From JBFHRE01 sp036745195 (GTDB lineage: Bacteria; Actinomycetota; Acidimicrobiia; Spongiisociales; ZC4RG35), in NCBI GenBank assembly GCA_036745195.1, contig DAIOGO010000015.1:1-33059 (forward strand): a DNA stretch of 33,059 nucleotides, read 5' to 3'. Both the position numbers and the translations under genes were made by a program. Positions 13,293-21,243 of this stretch are shown here, in pieces. The notes beneath the pieces were generated by a model. The model saw nothing but the letters and a program-made list of their open reading frames with translations. It was not told the DNA's origin and ran no database searches. Position 1 is the first letter of the stretch. Every line of letters begins with the position of its first letter.

Positions 13293-14963
13293 ATGGCCCC
13301 GAAGATCCACTCTCACGAAGTCACCGAAGGACCCGCCAAAGCGGCGGCCCGAGCGATGCTCCGGGCGGTCGGACTGTCCGACGACGACTTCTCCAAACCC
13401 CAGGTCGGACTGGTTTCGGCCGGGAACGAGGTCACTCCGTGCAACGTCACCGGACCTGCCCTGGCCGAGGCGGCCAAGCTGGGGGTTCGGGCCAACGGCG
13501 GGGTGGGTCTCGTCTTCGCCACCATCGCCGTCTCTGATGGCATATCGATGGGCCACGAAGGGATGCGTGCCTCACTCGTGTCACGTGAGGTGATCTGTGA
13601 CTCCGTCGAGTTGGTGATGCACGCCGAGCGGTTCGACGGGATGGTGACGATCGCCGGTTGTGACAAATCGTTGCCGGGGATGTTGATGGCCGCCGCCAGG
13701 ACCAATCTGCCGTCGGTGTTCCTGTACGGGGGATCGAGTCTGCCCGGGAGTTACCGGGGAAAGGACATCTCCATCGTCGACGTCTTCGAGGGAATCGGGG
13801 CTCTCTCCGATGGCCGGATCGAGGCGGCGGATCTGCTCGAGATCGAGCGGAGCGCCTGCCCGGGGGCAGGCTCGTGTGCCGGGATGTTCACGGCCAACAC
13901 CATGGCGTCGGTGGGCGAGGCGATCGGCATGTCGCTTCCCGGTTCGGCGACGGTGCCGGCGGTCGATCCCCGGCTGGCCGAATACGCCGTCCAGTCGGGA
14001 GCCGCCGTCATGAACCTCCTGGAACGGAACATCCGGCCCCGCCAGATCATGACCAGAGAGGCCTTCGAGAACGCCGTGACCACCGTGATGGCGCTGGGCG
14101 GGTCGACCAACGCCGTGCTCCATCTGCTGGCCATCGCCCACGAAGCGCAGGTGCCTCTCGATCTCGACGACTTCGATCGAATCAGCCGCCGTACCCCGCA
14201 CCTCGGCGACCTCAAACCGTTCGGGCGGTACCACATGGTCGACCTCGACCGGGTGGGGGGTGTCCCGGTCGTGCTCAAGTTGTTGCTCGACGCCGGGCTG
14301 TTGCACCCCGACGTGATGACCATCACCGGCCGGACCATGGCAGAGAACCTGGCCTCGGTCGGCCCTCCCGGCGATCAGGAGGTGATCCGCCCAACGAGTG
14401 CCCCCTTGGCCAACGAGGGGGGGATCGCCATCCTGCGAGGTTCGCTCGCCCCCACCGGGGCGGTGGTCAAGGTGGCGGGTATCGCCCTCGACGTCTTCGA
14501 AGGTCCGGCCCGGGTCTTCGATGGTGAGCAGGCGGCGCTGGAGGCGCTCTTTGCTCATCGCATCCAACATGGGGACGTGGTCGTGATCCGGACGGAAGGG
14601 CCCAAGGGCGGCCCCGGGATGCGCGAGATGCTCCAGATCACCGCCGCCATCAAGGGCGCCGGTCTGGGCAAAGACGTGCTCCTCATCACCGACGGGCGGT
14701 TCTCGGGGGGAACCACCGGGCTCTGCATCGGGCACGTCACCCCTGAGTCGGAGGAGGGCGGCCCGATCGGGCTCGTCCAGGAGGGGGATCGAATCAGAGT
14801 CGACATCGCTCGGCGCTCGCTCGATGTGCTCGTCGACGACACGGAACTGCTCACCCGCTCCGCCAACCGCAAGCCGTTCCCGCCTCGCTACACCTCGGGT
14901 GCCCTCGCCAAATACGCCCGATTGGTTGGCCCGGCCGATCTCGGCGCCGTGACGAACCCCTGA
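13293..14963 (+). CDS. ilvD: Dihydroxy-acid dehydratase
   Basis: Dehydrates the dihydroxy acids to the 2-oxo acid precursors of valine and isoleucine, in the cytoplasm. 556 residues, the usual length. Cys50 (EVTPCN), Cys123 (AGCDKS) and Cys195 (PGAGSCAGM) are the three cysteines that in the [2Fe-2S] form hold the cluster. VMALGGSTNAVLHLLA, FDGEQAALEAL, RTEGPKGGPGMREML and LITDGRFSGGT are further family signatures. It is read away from the ilvB operon 5 kb to the left and has its own leaderless promoter. Its TGA overlaps the next gene's ATG by one base. Confidence 0.96.
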   Translation: MAPKIHSHEVTEGPAKAAARAMLRAVGLSDDDFSKPQVGLVSAGNEVTPCNVTGPALAEAAKLGVRANGGVGLVFATIAVSDGISMGHEGMRASLVSREVICDSVELVMHAERFDGMVTIAGCDKSLPGMLMAAARTNLPSVFLYGGSSLPGSYRGKDISIVDVFEGIGALSDGRIEAADLLEIERSACPGAGSCAGMFTANTMASVGEAIGMSLPGSATVPAVDPRLAEYAVQSGAAVMNLLERNIRPRQIMTREAFENAVTTVMALGGSTNAVLHLLAIAHEAQVPLDLDDFDRISRRTPHLGDLKPFGRYHMVDLDRVGGVPVVLKLLLDAGLLHPDVMTITGRTMAENLASVGPPGDQEVIRPTSAPLANEGGIAILRGSLAPTGAVVKVAGIALDVFEGPARVFDGEQAALEALFAHRIQHGDVVVIRTEGPKGGPGMREMLQITAAIKGAGLGKDVLLITDGRFSGGTTGLCIGHVTPESEEGGPIGLVQEGDRIRVDIARRSLDVLVDDTELLTRSANRKPFPPRYTSGALAKYARLVGPADLGAVTNP

Positions 14964-15283
14964 TGGTCAAGGTCTACGCCGTTCTGCTCGTCATCGGTGC
15001 CGCCGGCCTGATCGGCTGGGTTCTGTTCTCGGCCCATGCCGAGAACGAGAACAAGCCCGGGCTCGACCCCGACCGGCGCTTTGGGGCAAACGGACGCCGG
15101 GTGGTGGGGGGTCTGGTCGGTTTCGGGATGGCCGGGATGTCGGCCGAGTTCTCGCCGAGGAACCTGTCGTGGCAGGTGGCGCTGGGTCTAGCCCTGCTCG
15201 GGGGTGGGGCGGCCGTGTGGTGGTCGGGCCGGGATCCCCAGGTCGGAGAGCATGTCGAGGAAACGACCGAGACCGACGTCTGA
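14963..15283 (+). CDS. Small membrane protein
   Basis: 106 residues with hydrophobic segments at about 4-23, 47-59 and 71-86, the first possibly a signal anchor, and an acidic C terminus (EHVEETTETDV). Start and stop each overlap the neighbouring genes by one base (TGATG), so it is translationally coupled to ilvD and to the phosphoesterase. I recognise no family. Confidence 0.7.
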   Translation: MVKVYAVLLVIGAAGLIGWVLFSAHAENENKPGLDPDRRFGANGRRVVGGLVGFGMAGMSAEFSPRNLSWQVALGLALLGGGAAVWWSGRDPQVGEHVEETTETDV

Positions 15284-16056
15284 TGTTGCTGGTGTCCGAC
15301 ATCCACGGAGCCTTCGAGGATCTCCACCGCGTCGGCCAGACCGGGGAACCGCTGCTCGTCCTGGGCGACCTCATCAACCTGACGGACTATCGCAATGGAG
15401 AGGGCATCACCAGTGACCTGCTCGGACCCGATTTCGCCCGACGGAGCTCGGCCGCCCGGGCGGCCGGGGACTACGTGGCGATGAGGAAGCTCTTCACCGA
15501 GGCCATCGGTGACAGGGTCGACGAATTCAGGGCGGCCTACGCCGAGAAGGTCGAGGCGCAGTACGTGGAGGCGCGTCAGGCGCTGGAAGGCACCAACGCC
15601 ATCGTCACCTACGGCAACGTCGATCGTCCTTCCGTCCTCCGCCGGCATCTGCCGCCCGGGGTTCGCTTCGTCGACGGAGAGGTGGTGGAGGTCGAAGGGG
15701 TCCGGGTGGGTTTCGTGGGCGGGGGGATCACCACCCCGCTGGGAGCCGAGGGAGAAGTGAGCGACGCAGAGATGGCGGCAAAACTCGCCACCCTCGGCCC
15801 GGTGGACGTCCTCTGCTCGCATCTACCCCCGGCAGTGGCGCCGCTCCACACCGATGTGGTCACCGGTCGACAGGAGCGGGCTTCCCAGCCGATCCTCGAC
15901 TATCTGCTCACCCACCAGCCGGGATATCACTTCTTTGGCGATGTGCACCAGCCGCAGGCCATCCAGTGGCGGGTCGGTCCCACCCGCTGCCGGAACGTGG
16001 GGTATTTTCGAGCCACCAGACGGGCTGTGCACTTCGATCCGTACAGCGGGAGATGA
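15283..16056 (+). CDS. Metallophosphoesterase
   Basis: 257 residues from ATG 15283, chosen because it overlaps the previous stop and begins right at the first motif. Calcineurin-like motifs run in order: SDIHG (Asp6, His8), LGDL (Asp29), YGNVD (111-114), CSHLP (His180) and GDVH (219-222). The usual GNH(D/E) reads GNVD and GHxH reads GDVH, so two conserved histidines are absent. About 80 residues rich in Ala, Glu and Arg separate motifs two and three. The substrate cannot be predicted. The altered motifs mean activity should not be assumed, although GNVD variants exist among phosphodiesterases of this fold. Confidence 0.8.
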   Translation: MLLVSDIHGAFEDLHRVGQTGEPLLVLGDLINLTDYRNGEGITSDLLGPDFARRSSAARAAGDYVAMRKLFTEAIGDRVDEFRAAYAEKVEAQYVEARQALEGTNAIVTYGNVDRPSVLRRHLPPGVRFVDGEVVEVEGVRVGFVGGGITTPLGAEGEVSDAEMAAKLATLGPVDVLCSHLPPAVAPLHTDVVTGRQERASQPILDYLLTHQPGYHFFGDVHQPQAIQWRVGPTRCRNVGYFRATRRAVHFDPYSGR

Positions 16057-16058
16057 GC

Positions 16059-16064
16059 TAGCCT
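16059..16064 (+). promoter_or_regulatory. Possible -10 box before the SRPBCC gene
   Basis: TAGCCT lies 28 nt before the ATG at 16093, the only gap of more than 3 nt in the chain from ilvD to the luciferase-like gene. It matches the -10 sequence of the threonine aldolase gene. Confidence 0.35.
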
Positions 16065-16092
16065 GGCCTCACGCCAGCACGGACCCTGAGCA

Positions 16093-16533
16093 ATGGCCGA
16101 CAGCACCGTTCAAACCATCGAGATCGACGCCGCCCCCGCGGCGTGTTTTGCAGTTGCCGCTGACCTGGCCTCCTACCCCGAGTGGGCGACCGGCGTCCGC
16201 CAGGTCGAGATCCTCGAGCTCGACGCCGAGGGCCGCGCCCACCGGGCGTCCTATGTCGTGGACGGCATGGTCAAAGAGATCTCCTACATCCTCGAATACA
16301 GCTACGAGGAGCCGTCCTCGATCAGCTGGAAGGCGATTCCCGGCGACGACATCAAGGAGATGGATGGCTCGTACACCTTCAACGACGCCGGCGATGGTCG
16401 CACCGAGGTCGTGTATGCACTCCGAGCGGAGCCGGCCTTCTCGATTCCCGGCTTCCTGCGTCGCCAGGTGGAGAAGCAGATCGTGACCACCGCTTTGCGC
16501 GGGCTACGGAAACGGGTCGAATCTGGCCAGTGA
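16093..16533 (+). CDS. SRPBCC / polyketide-cyclase-like ligand-binding protein
   Basis: 146 residues of the START-like helix-grip fold. The N terminus reads STVQTIEIDAAPAACFAVAADLASYPEWATGVRQVEIL, the typical opening of actinobacterial SRPBCC proteins, and the long C-terminal helix is rich in Arg/Lys. Such proteins bind hydrophobic ligands; the ligand here is unknown. One base separates its stop from the ArsA-like gene, so the two are probably co-translated. Confidence 0.8.
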   Translation: MADSTVQTIEIDAAPAACFAVAADLASYPEWATGVRQVEILELDAEGRAHRASYVVDGMVKEISYILEYSYEEPSSISWKAIPGDDIKEMDGSYTFNDAGDGRTEVVYALRAEPAFSIPGFLRRQVEKQIVTTALRGLRKRVESGQ

Positions 16534-16534
16534 T

Positions 16535-17725
16535 GTGAGGATCGTCCTCGTCACGGGGAAGGGCGGGGTTGGCAAGACCACGGTGGCAGCGGCAACCGCC
16601 ATCGCCTCTGCCGACCGGGGAATGCGAACCCTGGTCTCCTCCACCGACCCGGCCCATTCCCTGGCCGACGCCCTCGCCATTTCCCTTGGCGACGAACCGA
16701 CCGAGATCTCGCCCAACCTGTGGGGTCAGCAGATCGACACGCAGGAGCAACTCGAGCACCACTGGGGGACGATTCGCGACCAGTTGATGAGCGTCTTCGA
16801 CTGGGGCGGGGTGAGCGGGATCGAAGCCGAGGAGTTCCTCGTCTTCCCCGGGATGGATGAACTGTTCGCCCTGCTCGACGTCAACAAGCGAGCCCGATCC
16901 GGCGACTTCGACGCCATCGTGGTCGACTGCGCCCCCACCGCCGAGACGCTGCGCCTTCTCAGCCTTCCCGAGGTGCTCTCGTGGTACTTCGAGCGGATCC
17001 TCCCCGCCGAGCGGAGACTGATGAAGGCGGCCCGGCCCCTTCTCACCCGTATGACCGATCTCCCGGTCCCCGACGACAGCGTTTTCCGGGCGGCGTTGGG
17101 AGTGTTCGAGGGGATCGAGCAGGTCAAGGCCCTGCTGGCGGACCCCAAGGTCACCTCGGCGCGATTGGTGGTCAACCCCGAGAAGATGGTCATCGACGAG
17201 GCCCGGCGCACCTACACCTACCTGGGGTTGTTCGGGTACGGGGTCGACGCGGTGGTGGTCAACCGGGTGCTCCCCGCTTCGGTGGAGGACCCGTATTTCT
17301 CGCGGTGGATGGCGATCCAGCAACGCCATCTGGAGACGGTGGACGAGGCCTTTCGGGAGGTTCCCCGTCTGCGTCTGCGTCTGTTCGACGACGAGATGGT
17401 GGGTCTGGAGCGACTCCGGGTGCTGTCGACAGAACTGTACGGAGAGCGCCATCCGGTGGAGGGGTTCACCACCCACAGCCCGTTCGAGGTGGTGGAGGAG
17501 GGCGGCACCGTCAAGCTGATCGTCGAGGTGCCATTTGTCGAGAAGGAGGAACTCGACGTGTTTCGCCACGGGTCCGAGTTGTACCTCCAGGTTGGTCCCT
17601 ACCGACGCTCGTTCCTTCTCCCCGACACCCTGCAGCGGCGCACGATCGACTCCGCCCGGTTGGAGGATGGACGGCTGACGGTGACGTTCGGCGTTTCCAC
17701 CCGGACCCGGAGCACCCGGAGGTGA
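16535..17725 (+). CDS. ArsA/GET3-family ATPase
   Basis: 396 residues from GTG 16535. The deviant Walker A GKGGVGKTT (8-16) opens the protein, then STDPAHS and DCAPTAETLRLLSLPEVL (switch region). The C-terminal 80 or so residues (VEVPFVEKEELDVFRHGSELYLQVG) are the ArsA/HSP20-like beta domain common in actinobacterial and chloroflexal homologues. It lacks the duplicated halves of true arsenite pump ATPases, and no arsB or arsenic gene is near, so arsenite export is unlikely. Its partner may be an encoded neighbour such as the SRPBCC or the 60-residue protein (inference). Confidence 0.88.
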   Translation: MRIVLVTGKGGVGKTTVAAATAIASADRGMRTLVSSTDPAHSLADALAISLGDEPTEISPNLWGQQIDTQEQLEHHWGTIRDQLMSVFDWGGVSGIEAEEFLVFPGMDELFALLDVNKRARSGDFDAIVVDCAPTAETLRLLSLPEVLSWYFERILPAERRLMKAARPLLTRMTDLPVPDDSVFRAALGVFEGIEQVKALLADPKVTSARLVVNPEKMVIDEARRTYTYLGLFGYGVDAVVVNRVLPASVEDPYFSRWMAIQQRHLETVDEAFREVPRLRLRLFDDEMVGLERLRVLSTELYGERHPVEGFTTHSPFEVVEEGGTVKLIVEVPFVEKEELDVFRHGSELYLQVGPYRRSFLLPDTLQRRTIDSARLEDGRLTVTFGVSTRTRSTRR

Positions 17726-17904
17726 CCGGGGGATCCGAGACCCTCGAGGCCTTGTCACGGGCCGGGCGGCGGGTCCTGTATCACCTGTTGCGGGCGGGGG
17801 TCGAGGGTTTGAAAGCGGTCGAAGCCGTCATCGAGGAGTTGGGCCGGGTGGGTGAGTCCGAGGACGAGGGCGAATCGGGTCGGCAGCGGATCGAGGTCGA
17901 ATGA
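17722..17904 (+). CDS. 60-residue acidic helical protein
   Basis: GTG at 17722 overlaps the ArsA-like stop (GTGA), and its own stop overlaps the ATG of the glucokinase gene (ATGA). The first 45 residues look like amphipathic helix (LEALSRAGRRVLYHLLRAG, LKAVEAVIEELG); the tail is acidic. There is no recognised domain. Being stitched at both ends to conserved genes argues that it is translated. Confidence 0.6.
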   Translation: MTGGSETLEALSRAGRRVLYHLLRAGVEGLKAVEAVIEELGRVGESEDEGESGRQRIEVE

Positions 17905-18785
17905 GGTTGGGGCTGGACGTGGGAGGCTCCTTCCTGAAGATCGCCGGAATCGAGGCGGGACAGGTGCTCGACCTGGGACGCCGGCCGTTGCCCGCAGTTG
18001 GGACACTCGAGATGGTGGCCGCCGAGACGGAGCAACTGGTCGGCCGGTACCGCCCTACCGCGGTCGGGGTCGGTCTGGCCGGGCTCGTCCGCCATCCCGA
18101 GGGGCGATTCGTGTGGGGCCCGCACCTGGCCGGTCGAGATGTCCCCTTTCGCTCCTCGCTCGAAGCGAGGTTGAGCTGCCCGGTGGTCGTCGACAACGAC
18201 GCCAATCTGGCCGCCCTGGCGGAGTCCGTCCTCGGCGCCGGGCGGGATTACGACCCGGTGCTGACCGTGGTCCTCGGGACCGGAATCGGGGCAGGCCTGG
18301 TGGTGGGTGGCTCCATCTATCGAGGGGCAGGGTTCGCCGGTGAGGTCGGCCACATGGCCATGGTCGGGGCCGGGGAGCCGTGCGCCTGCGGTCTGGAGGG
18401 GTGCTGGGAGACGGTTGTCTCGGGCGGGCAGCTCGACCGGGTGGCCCAGGAAATGTTGGGGACCGATGCCAGGGCCCCCGACCTGGTGGCGCTGGCCGGC
18501 AGGGGCGACCAGCAGGCCGTGGAGGCTGTCGAAGCCGCCGGGCACTGGCTCGGGCGGGGGGTGGCGACGCTGGTGATGATGCTCGATCCGGCGGTCGTTG
18601 TCGTCGCCGGAGCCGTGTCGGCGGCCGGCGACCTCCTGCTGGGGCCCGCCCGCCGTTCCATCGCTTCGGCGGTTCCCGGCCATGGCCGCCACCGTTCGGT
18701 GCGCCTCATTCAATCCGAATTCGGGAGCCTGGCAGGGGCGGTCGGGGCGGCTCTGGCTACACAGAGAGCCGGGAACGGTGCATGA
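17901..18785 (+). CDS. ROK-family glucokinase
   Basis: Predicted to phosphorylate glucose or a related sugar with ATP. 294 residues. The phosphate-1 motif LDVGGSFLKI is at the N terminus, the catalytic aspartate is in VVDNDAN (Asp100), then GTGIGAGLVVGGSIYRGAGFAGEVGH. The ROK zinc site is complete: His141 with C151, C153 and C158 (CACGLEGC). No helix-turn-helix precedes the kinase domain, so it is an enzyme, not a ROK repressor. Glucose is the likeliest substrate but N-acetylmannosamine or similar is possible. Confidence 0.87.
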   Translation: MRLGLDVGGSFLKIAGIEAGQVLDLGRRPLPAVGTLEMVAAETEQLVGRYRPTAVGVGLAGLVRHPEGRFVWGPHLAGRDVPFRSSLEARLSCPVVVDNDANLAALAESVLGAGRDYDPVLTVVLGTGIGAGLVVGGSIYRGAGFAGEVGHMAMVGAGEPCACGLEGCWETVVSGGQLDRVAQEMLGTDARAPDLVALAGRGDQQAVEAVEAAGHWLGRGVATLVMMLDPAVVVVAGAVSAAGDLLLGPARRSIASAVPGHGRHRSVRLIQSEFGSLAGAVGAALATQRAGNGA

Positions 18786-18788
18786 TGG

Positions 18789-19223
18789 GTGACAACCATG
18801 GGTGAATCGATCAGACCCGACGATGTCATCGCCCCCGGCGACCAGGGCTCGGTCCAGCTGCGCAAGCTGGCCGGGGACCTCGTCACCACCCTGCCCAACC
18901 TCGTGAAACTGCTCGCCCGACTGGTCAGGGATCCGCGGGTGCCGCGCCGCTCGAAGATGGTGGTGGGAGCGGCGCTGGCCTATGTGGTGTCACCTCTCGA
19001 TCTGTTGCCGGAGTTCATCCCGGTGGTGGGGTTTGCCGACGATGCCCTGCTGGTGGCCTTCGCCCTCAATCATCTGGTGAATGTGGCAGGCGAAGAGGTG
19101 GTTCTCGAGCACTGGGACGGCCCTCGCGACCTGCTGGAGATGATCAGGTCGGTGCTCGACGTGGCTTCCGACCTCGTTCCGGTGAAGGTGCGGAAGTTGT
19201 TCTCGCGTCTCTCGGATTCGTGA
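18789..19223 (+). CDS. DUF1232 (YkvA-type) membrane protein
   Basis: 144 residues from GTG 18789 (ATG 18798 is an alternative). The centre has the DUF1232 signature: RVPRRSKMVVGAALAYVVSPLDLLPEFIPVVGFADD, with two hydrophobic segments in it. The function of this family is unknown. It starts 3 bp after the glucokinase and its stop overlaps the next gene's GTG. Confidence 0.85.
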   Translation: MTTMGESIRPDDVIAPGDQGSVQLRKLAGDLVTTLPNLVKLLARLVRDPRVPRRSKMVVGAALAYVVSPLDLLPEFIPVVGFADDALLVAFALNHLVNVAGEEVVLEHWDGPRDLLEMIRSVLDVASDLVPVKVRKLFSRLSDS

Positions 19224-20017
19224 CCGTCCTCTCGATCACGGCGCCCCAGTTCGGATCCGATCCCGGCCTCCTGCGCGGCGCGGCCGAGTTCGCCGAGTCG
19301 GTCGGAATCAGGGGGCTCTACGCCTTCGATCATCTCATCCCGATGGGACGTCCGGACGGGCCGGTCTTCGACCTGGCGACGACGCTGGGAACGGTGGCTG
19401 CCTGCACCTCCCGGGTCACCGTGGGCTCCATGATCATGCGAGTTGGTGTCCGCTCGGTCGAGGAGTCGGTGGCACTCGCCCGATCGATCCGGGCCATCGC
19501 CGTCGGTCGGACGGTCATCGGTCTCGGCACGGGGGACTCCATGACCGCCGATGAGCACCGGCGCTTCGCTCTCGGCGCCGCCGCCCCCGCCGAGCGGAGA
19601 TCGCTCATGGCAGCCACCGCCGACCTCATCCGGTCCGAGGGAGGGACGGTGGTGCTGGGGGGAACCCATCGCCTGACCCAGGACATGGTGCTCGACCATG
19701 CCGATGGATGGAATGCCTGGGGTCTCGATCTGGATCGGTTCAGCGCTTCGGCCTCCGGCTTGCGCAAGGCCCGACCGTCGCTTCGGATCTCGTGGGGGGC
19801 GTCGGTGCTGCTCGGGCGGGACACGACCGAGGCACAGGATCTGGCGGCCAGGCGCAAACCGGGCCAGTGGGTCAACGTCTGGTCGCCTCCCGAGATGGTG
19901 GAGGCCTGTCGGAGCTACCTGCGGGCGGGGGCGGACGAGATCGTGATCACCCTGGTCCCCAACCGTCCCGACCGCTGGGAGGTCCTCTCCGAGCTGGTTC
20001 TCCCGGCGCTGGACTGA
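19220..20017 (+). CDS. Luciferase-like (LLM class) oxidoreductase
   Basis: 265 residues of the bacterial luciferase-like TIM-barrel family, which uses F420 or FMN. Recognisable parts are LRGAAEFAESVGIRGLYAFDHL, TSRVTVGSMIMRVGVRSVEESVALARSI and VIGLGTGDSM. It is shorter than the 300-350 usual for the family, consistent with a compact, actinobacterial F420-type member. The substrate is unknown. It ends the coupled gene series (GTGA overlap with the preceding stop). Confidence 0.75.
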   Translation: MTVLSITAPQFGSDPGLLRGAAEFAESVGIRGLYAFDHLIPMGRPDGPVFDLATTLGTVAACTSRVTVGSMIMRVGVRSVEESVALARSIRAIAVGRTVIGLGTGDSMTADEHRRFALGAAAPAERRSLMAATADLIRSEGGTVVLGGTHRLTQDMVLDHADGWNAWGLDLDRFSASASGLRKARPSLRISWGASVLLGRDTTEAQDLAARRKPGQWVNVWSPPEMVEACRSYLRAGADEIVITLVPNRPDRWEVLSELVLPALD

Positions 20018-20030
20018 TCCCACCGAGGGG

Positions 20031-20036
20031 TAACCT
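20031..20036 (+). promoter_or_regulatory. Predicted -10 box, leaderless
   Basis: TAACCT ends 6 nt before the aminotransferase ATG, the same sequence and spacing as at ilvD. Confidence 0.55.
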
Positions 20037-20042
20037 CGAAGC

Positions 20043-21221
20043 ATGGACTTCCAGTTTCGAAGGATCGACAACCTCCCTCCCTACGTGTTCGCCGAGGTGA
20101 ATCAGCGCAAGATCGCCGCCAGACGGGCGGGGGAGGACATCGTCGATCTCGGATTTGGCAACCCGGACATCCCTTCGGCCCCCTTCGTCGTCGACAAACT
20201 GGTGGAGGCGGCCCAGAATCCGCGCAACCACCGCTATTCGGTGTCGCGGGGTCTGCCCAACCTCCGCAAGGCGGTGGCCGATCGTTACCTGCGGAGGTTC
20301 GGGGTCGATCTCGACCCCGAGACCGAGGTGATCTCGACCATCGGCGCCAAGGAGGGGTTGTCGCATCTGATGTGGGTGCTCGTCCAACCAGGGGACGCCG
20401 CCATCGTTCCCACCCCGTCGTATCCGATCCACATCTACGCCGCCTCGATGGCCGGGGCCGAGGCGCGGATGTGCCCGATCGACACCGAATCTGACTACTT
20501 CGAGACGCTGGAGCGGATGTTCCGGAATTCGTGGCCGAAACCGCGGGTGATCGTGGTGTCGTTTCCTCACAATCCCACCGCTCACTGCGTCGAACTGGAC
20601 TTCTTCGAACGACTGGTGGACTTCGCCCATCAGCACGGGGTGGTCCTGGTGCACGACTTCGCTTACGCCGACATCGCCTTCGACGGGTACCGGCCCCCTT
20701 CGATGATGCAGGTTCCGGGGGCAAAGGAAGTCGGGGTGGAGTTGTACACGCTCACCAAGGGCCACTCGATGGCGGGATGGCGGGTGGGTTTCCTGGTGGG
20801 CAACCCCGAGATCGTCGCCGCCCTCGGCAAGTTGAAGTCCTACCTCGACTACGGCACGTTCCAGCCGATCCAGATCGCGTCGATCATCGCCCTCAACGAG
20901 GGTGACGGGTACGTCGAAGAGGTGAACAGCATCTACCTGGGCCGTCGGGACGCCCTGGTCGACGGTCTCAACCGGAGCGGATGGAAGATCGAGAAGCCGC
21001 GAGGAACGATGTTCGTGTGGGCGCCCATCCCCGACCCCTATCAGGACATGGCGTCGCTCGAGTTCGCCATCCATCTGATCCAGGAGGCCAAGGTGGCGGT
21101 GAGCCCCGGAATCGGGTTCGGGCCCACCGGCGAGGGGTATGTGCGGTTTGCCCTGGTCGAGAACGAGCACCGGATCCGCCAGGCGGTGGGTGGCATCCGC
21201 AAGGCGCTCGTCAGGTTGTAG
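20043..21221 (+). CDS. AlaC-like PLP aminotransferase (class I/II)
   Basis: 392 residues of the fold-type I PLP family. RYSVSRGLPNLRKAVADRY and the substrate arginine-region motif SFPHNPTAHC are present, as are DFAYADIAFDGY and TLTKGHSMAGWRVGFLVGN with the Schiff-base lysine Lys239. The closest match by eye is the AlaC (glutamate-pyruvate) and LL-diaminopimelate aminotransferase-like group, which includes aspartate and alanine transaminases. A role in amino-acid transamination, possibly finishing valine or alanine, is plausible but the substrate is not assigned. Confidence 0.82.
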   Translation: MDFQFRRIDNLPPYVFAEVNQRKIAARRAGEDIVDLGFGNPDIPSAPFVVDKLVEAAQNPRNHRYSVSRGLPNLRKAVADRYLRRFGVDLDPETEVISTIGAKEGLSHLMWVLVQPGDAAIVPTPSYPIHIYAASMAGAEARMCPIDTESDYFETLERMFRNSWPKPRVIVVSFPHNPTAHCVELDFFERLVDFAHQHGVVLVHDFAYADIAFDGYRPPSMMQVPGAKEVGVELYTLTKGHSMAGWRVGFLVGNPEIVAALGKLKSYLDYGTFQPIQIASIIALNEGDGYVEEVNSIYLGRRDALVDGLNRSGWKIEKPRGTMFVWAPIPDPYQDMASLEFAIHLIQEAKVAVSPGIGFGPTGEGYVRFALVENEHRIRQAVGGIRKALVRL

Positions 21222-21231
21222 GTCCGTCTTC

Positions 21232-21237
21232 TAGCCT
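21232..21237 (+). promoter_or_regulatory. Predicted -10 box, leaderless
   Basis: TAGCCT ends 6 nt before the threonine aldolase ATG, so no ribosome-binding site fits. Confidence 0.5.
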
Positions 21238-21243
21238 GGCGCC

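Noticed and set aside
16535..17725. Arsenite pump ATPase (ArsA)
   Set aside because: Single ATPase half, no arsB, arsC or arsR, and domain order fits the general ArsA/GET3 family.
17901..18785. ROK transcription repressor
   Set aside because: No N-terminal helix-turn-helix; the length fits a sugar kinase only.
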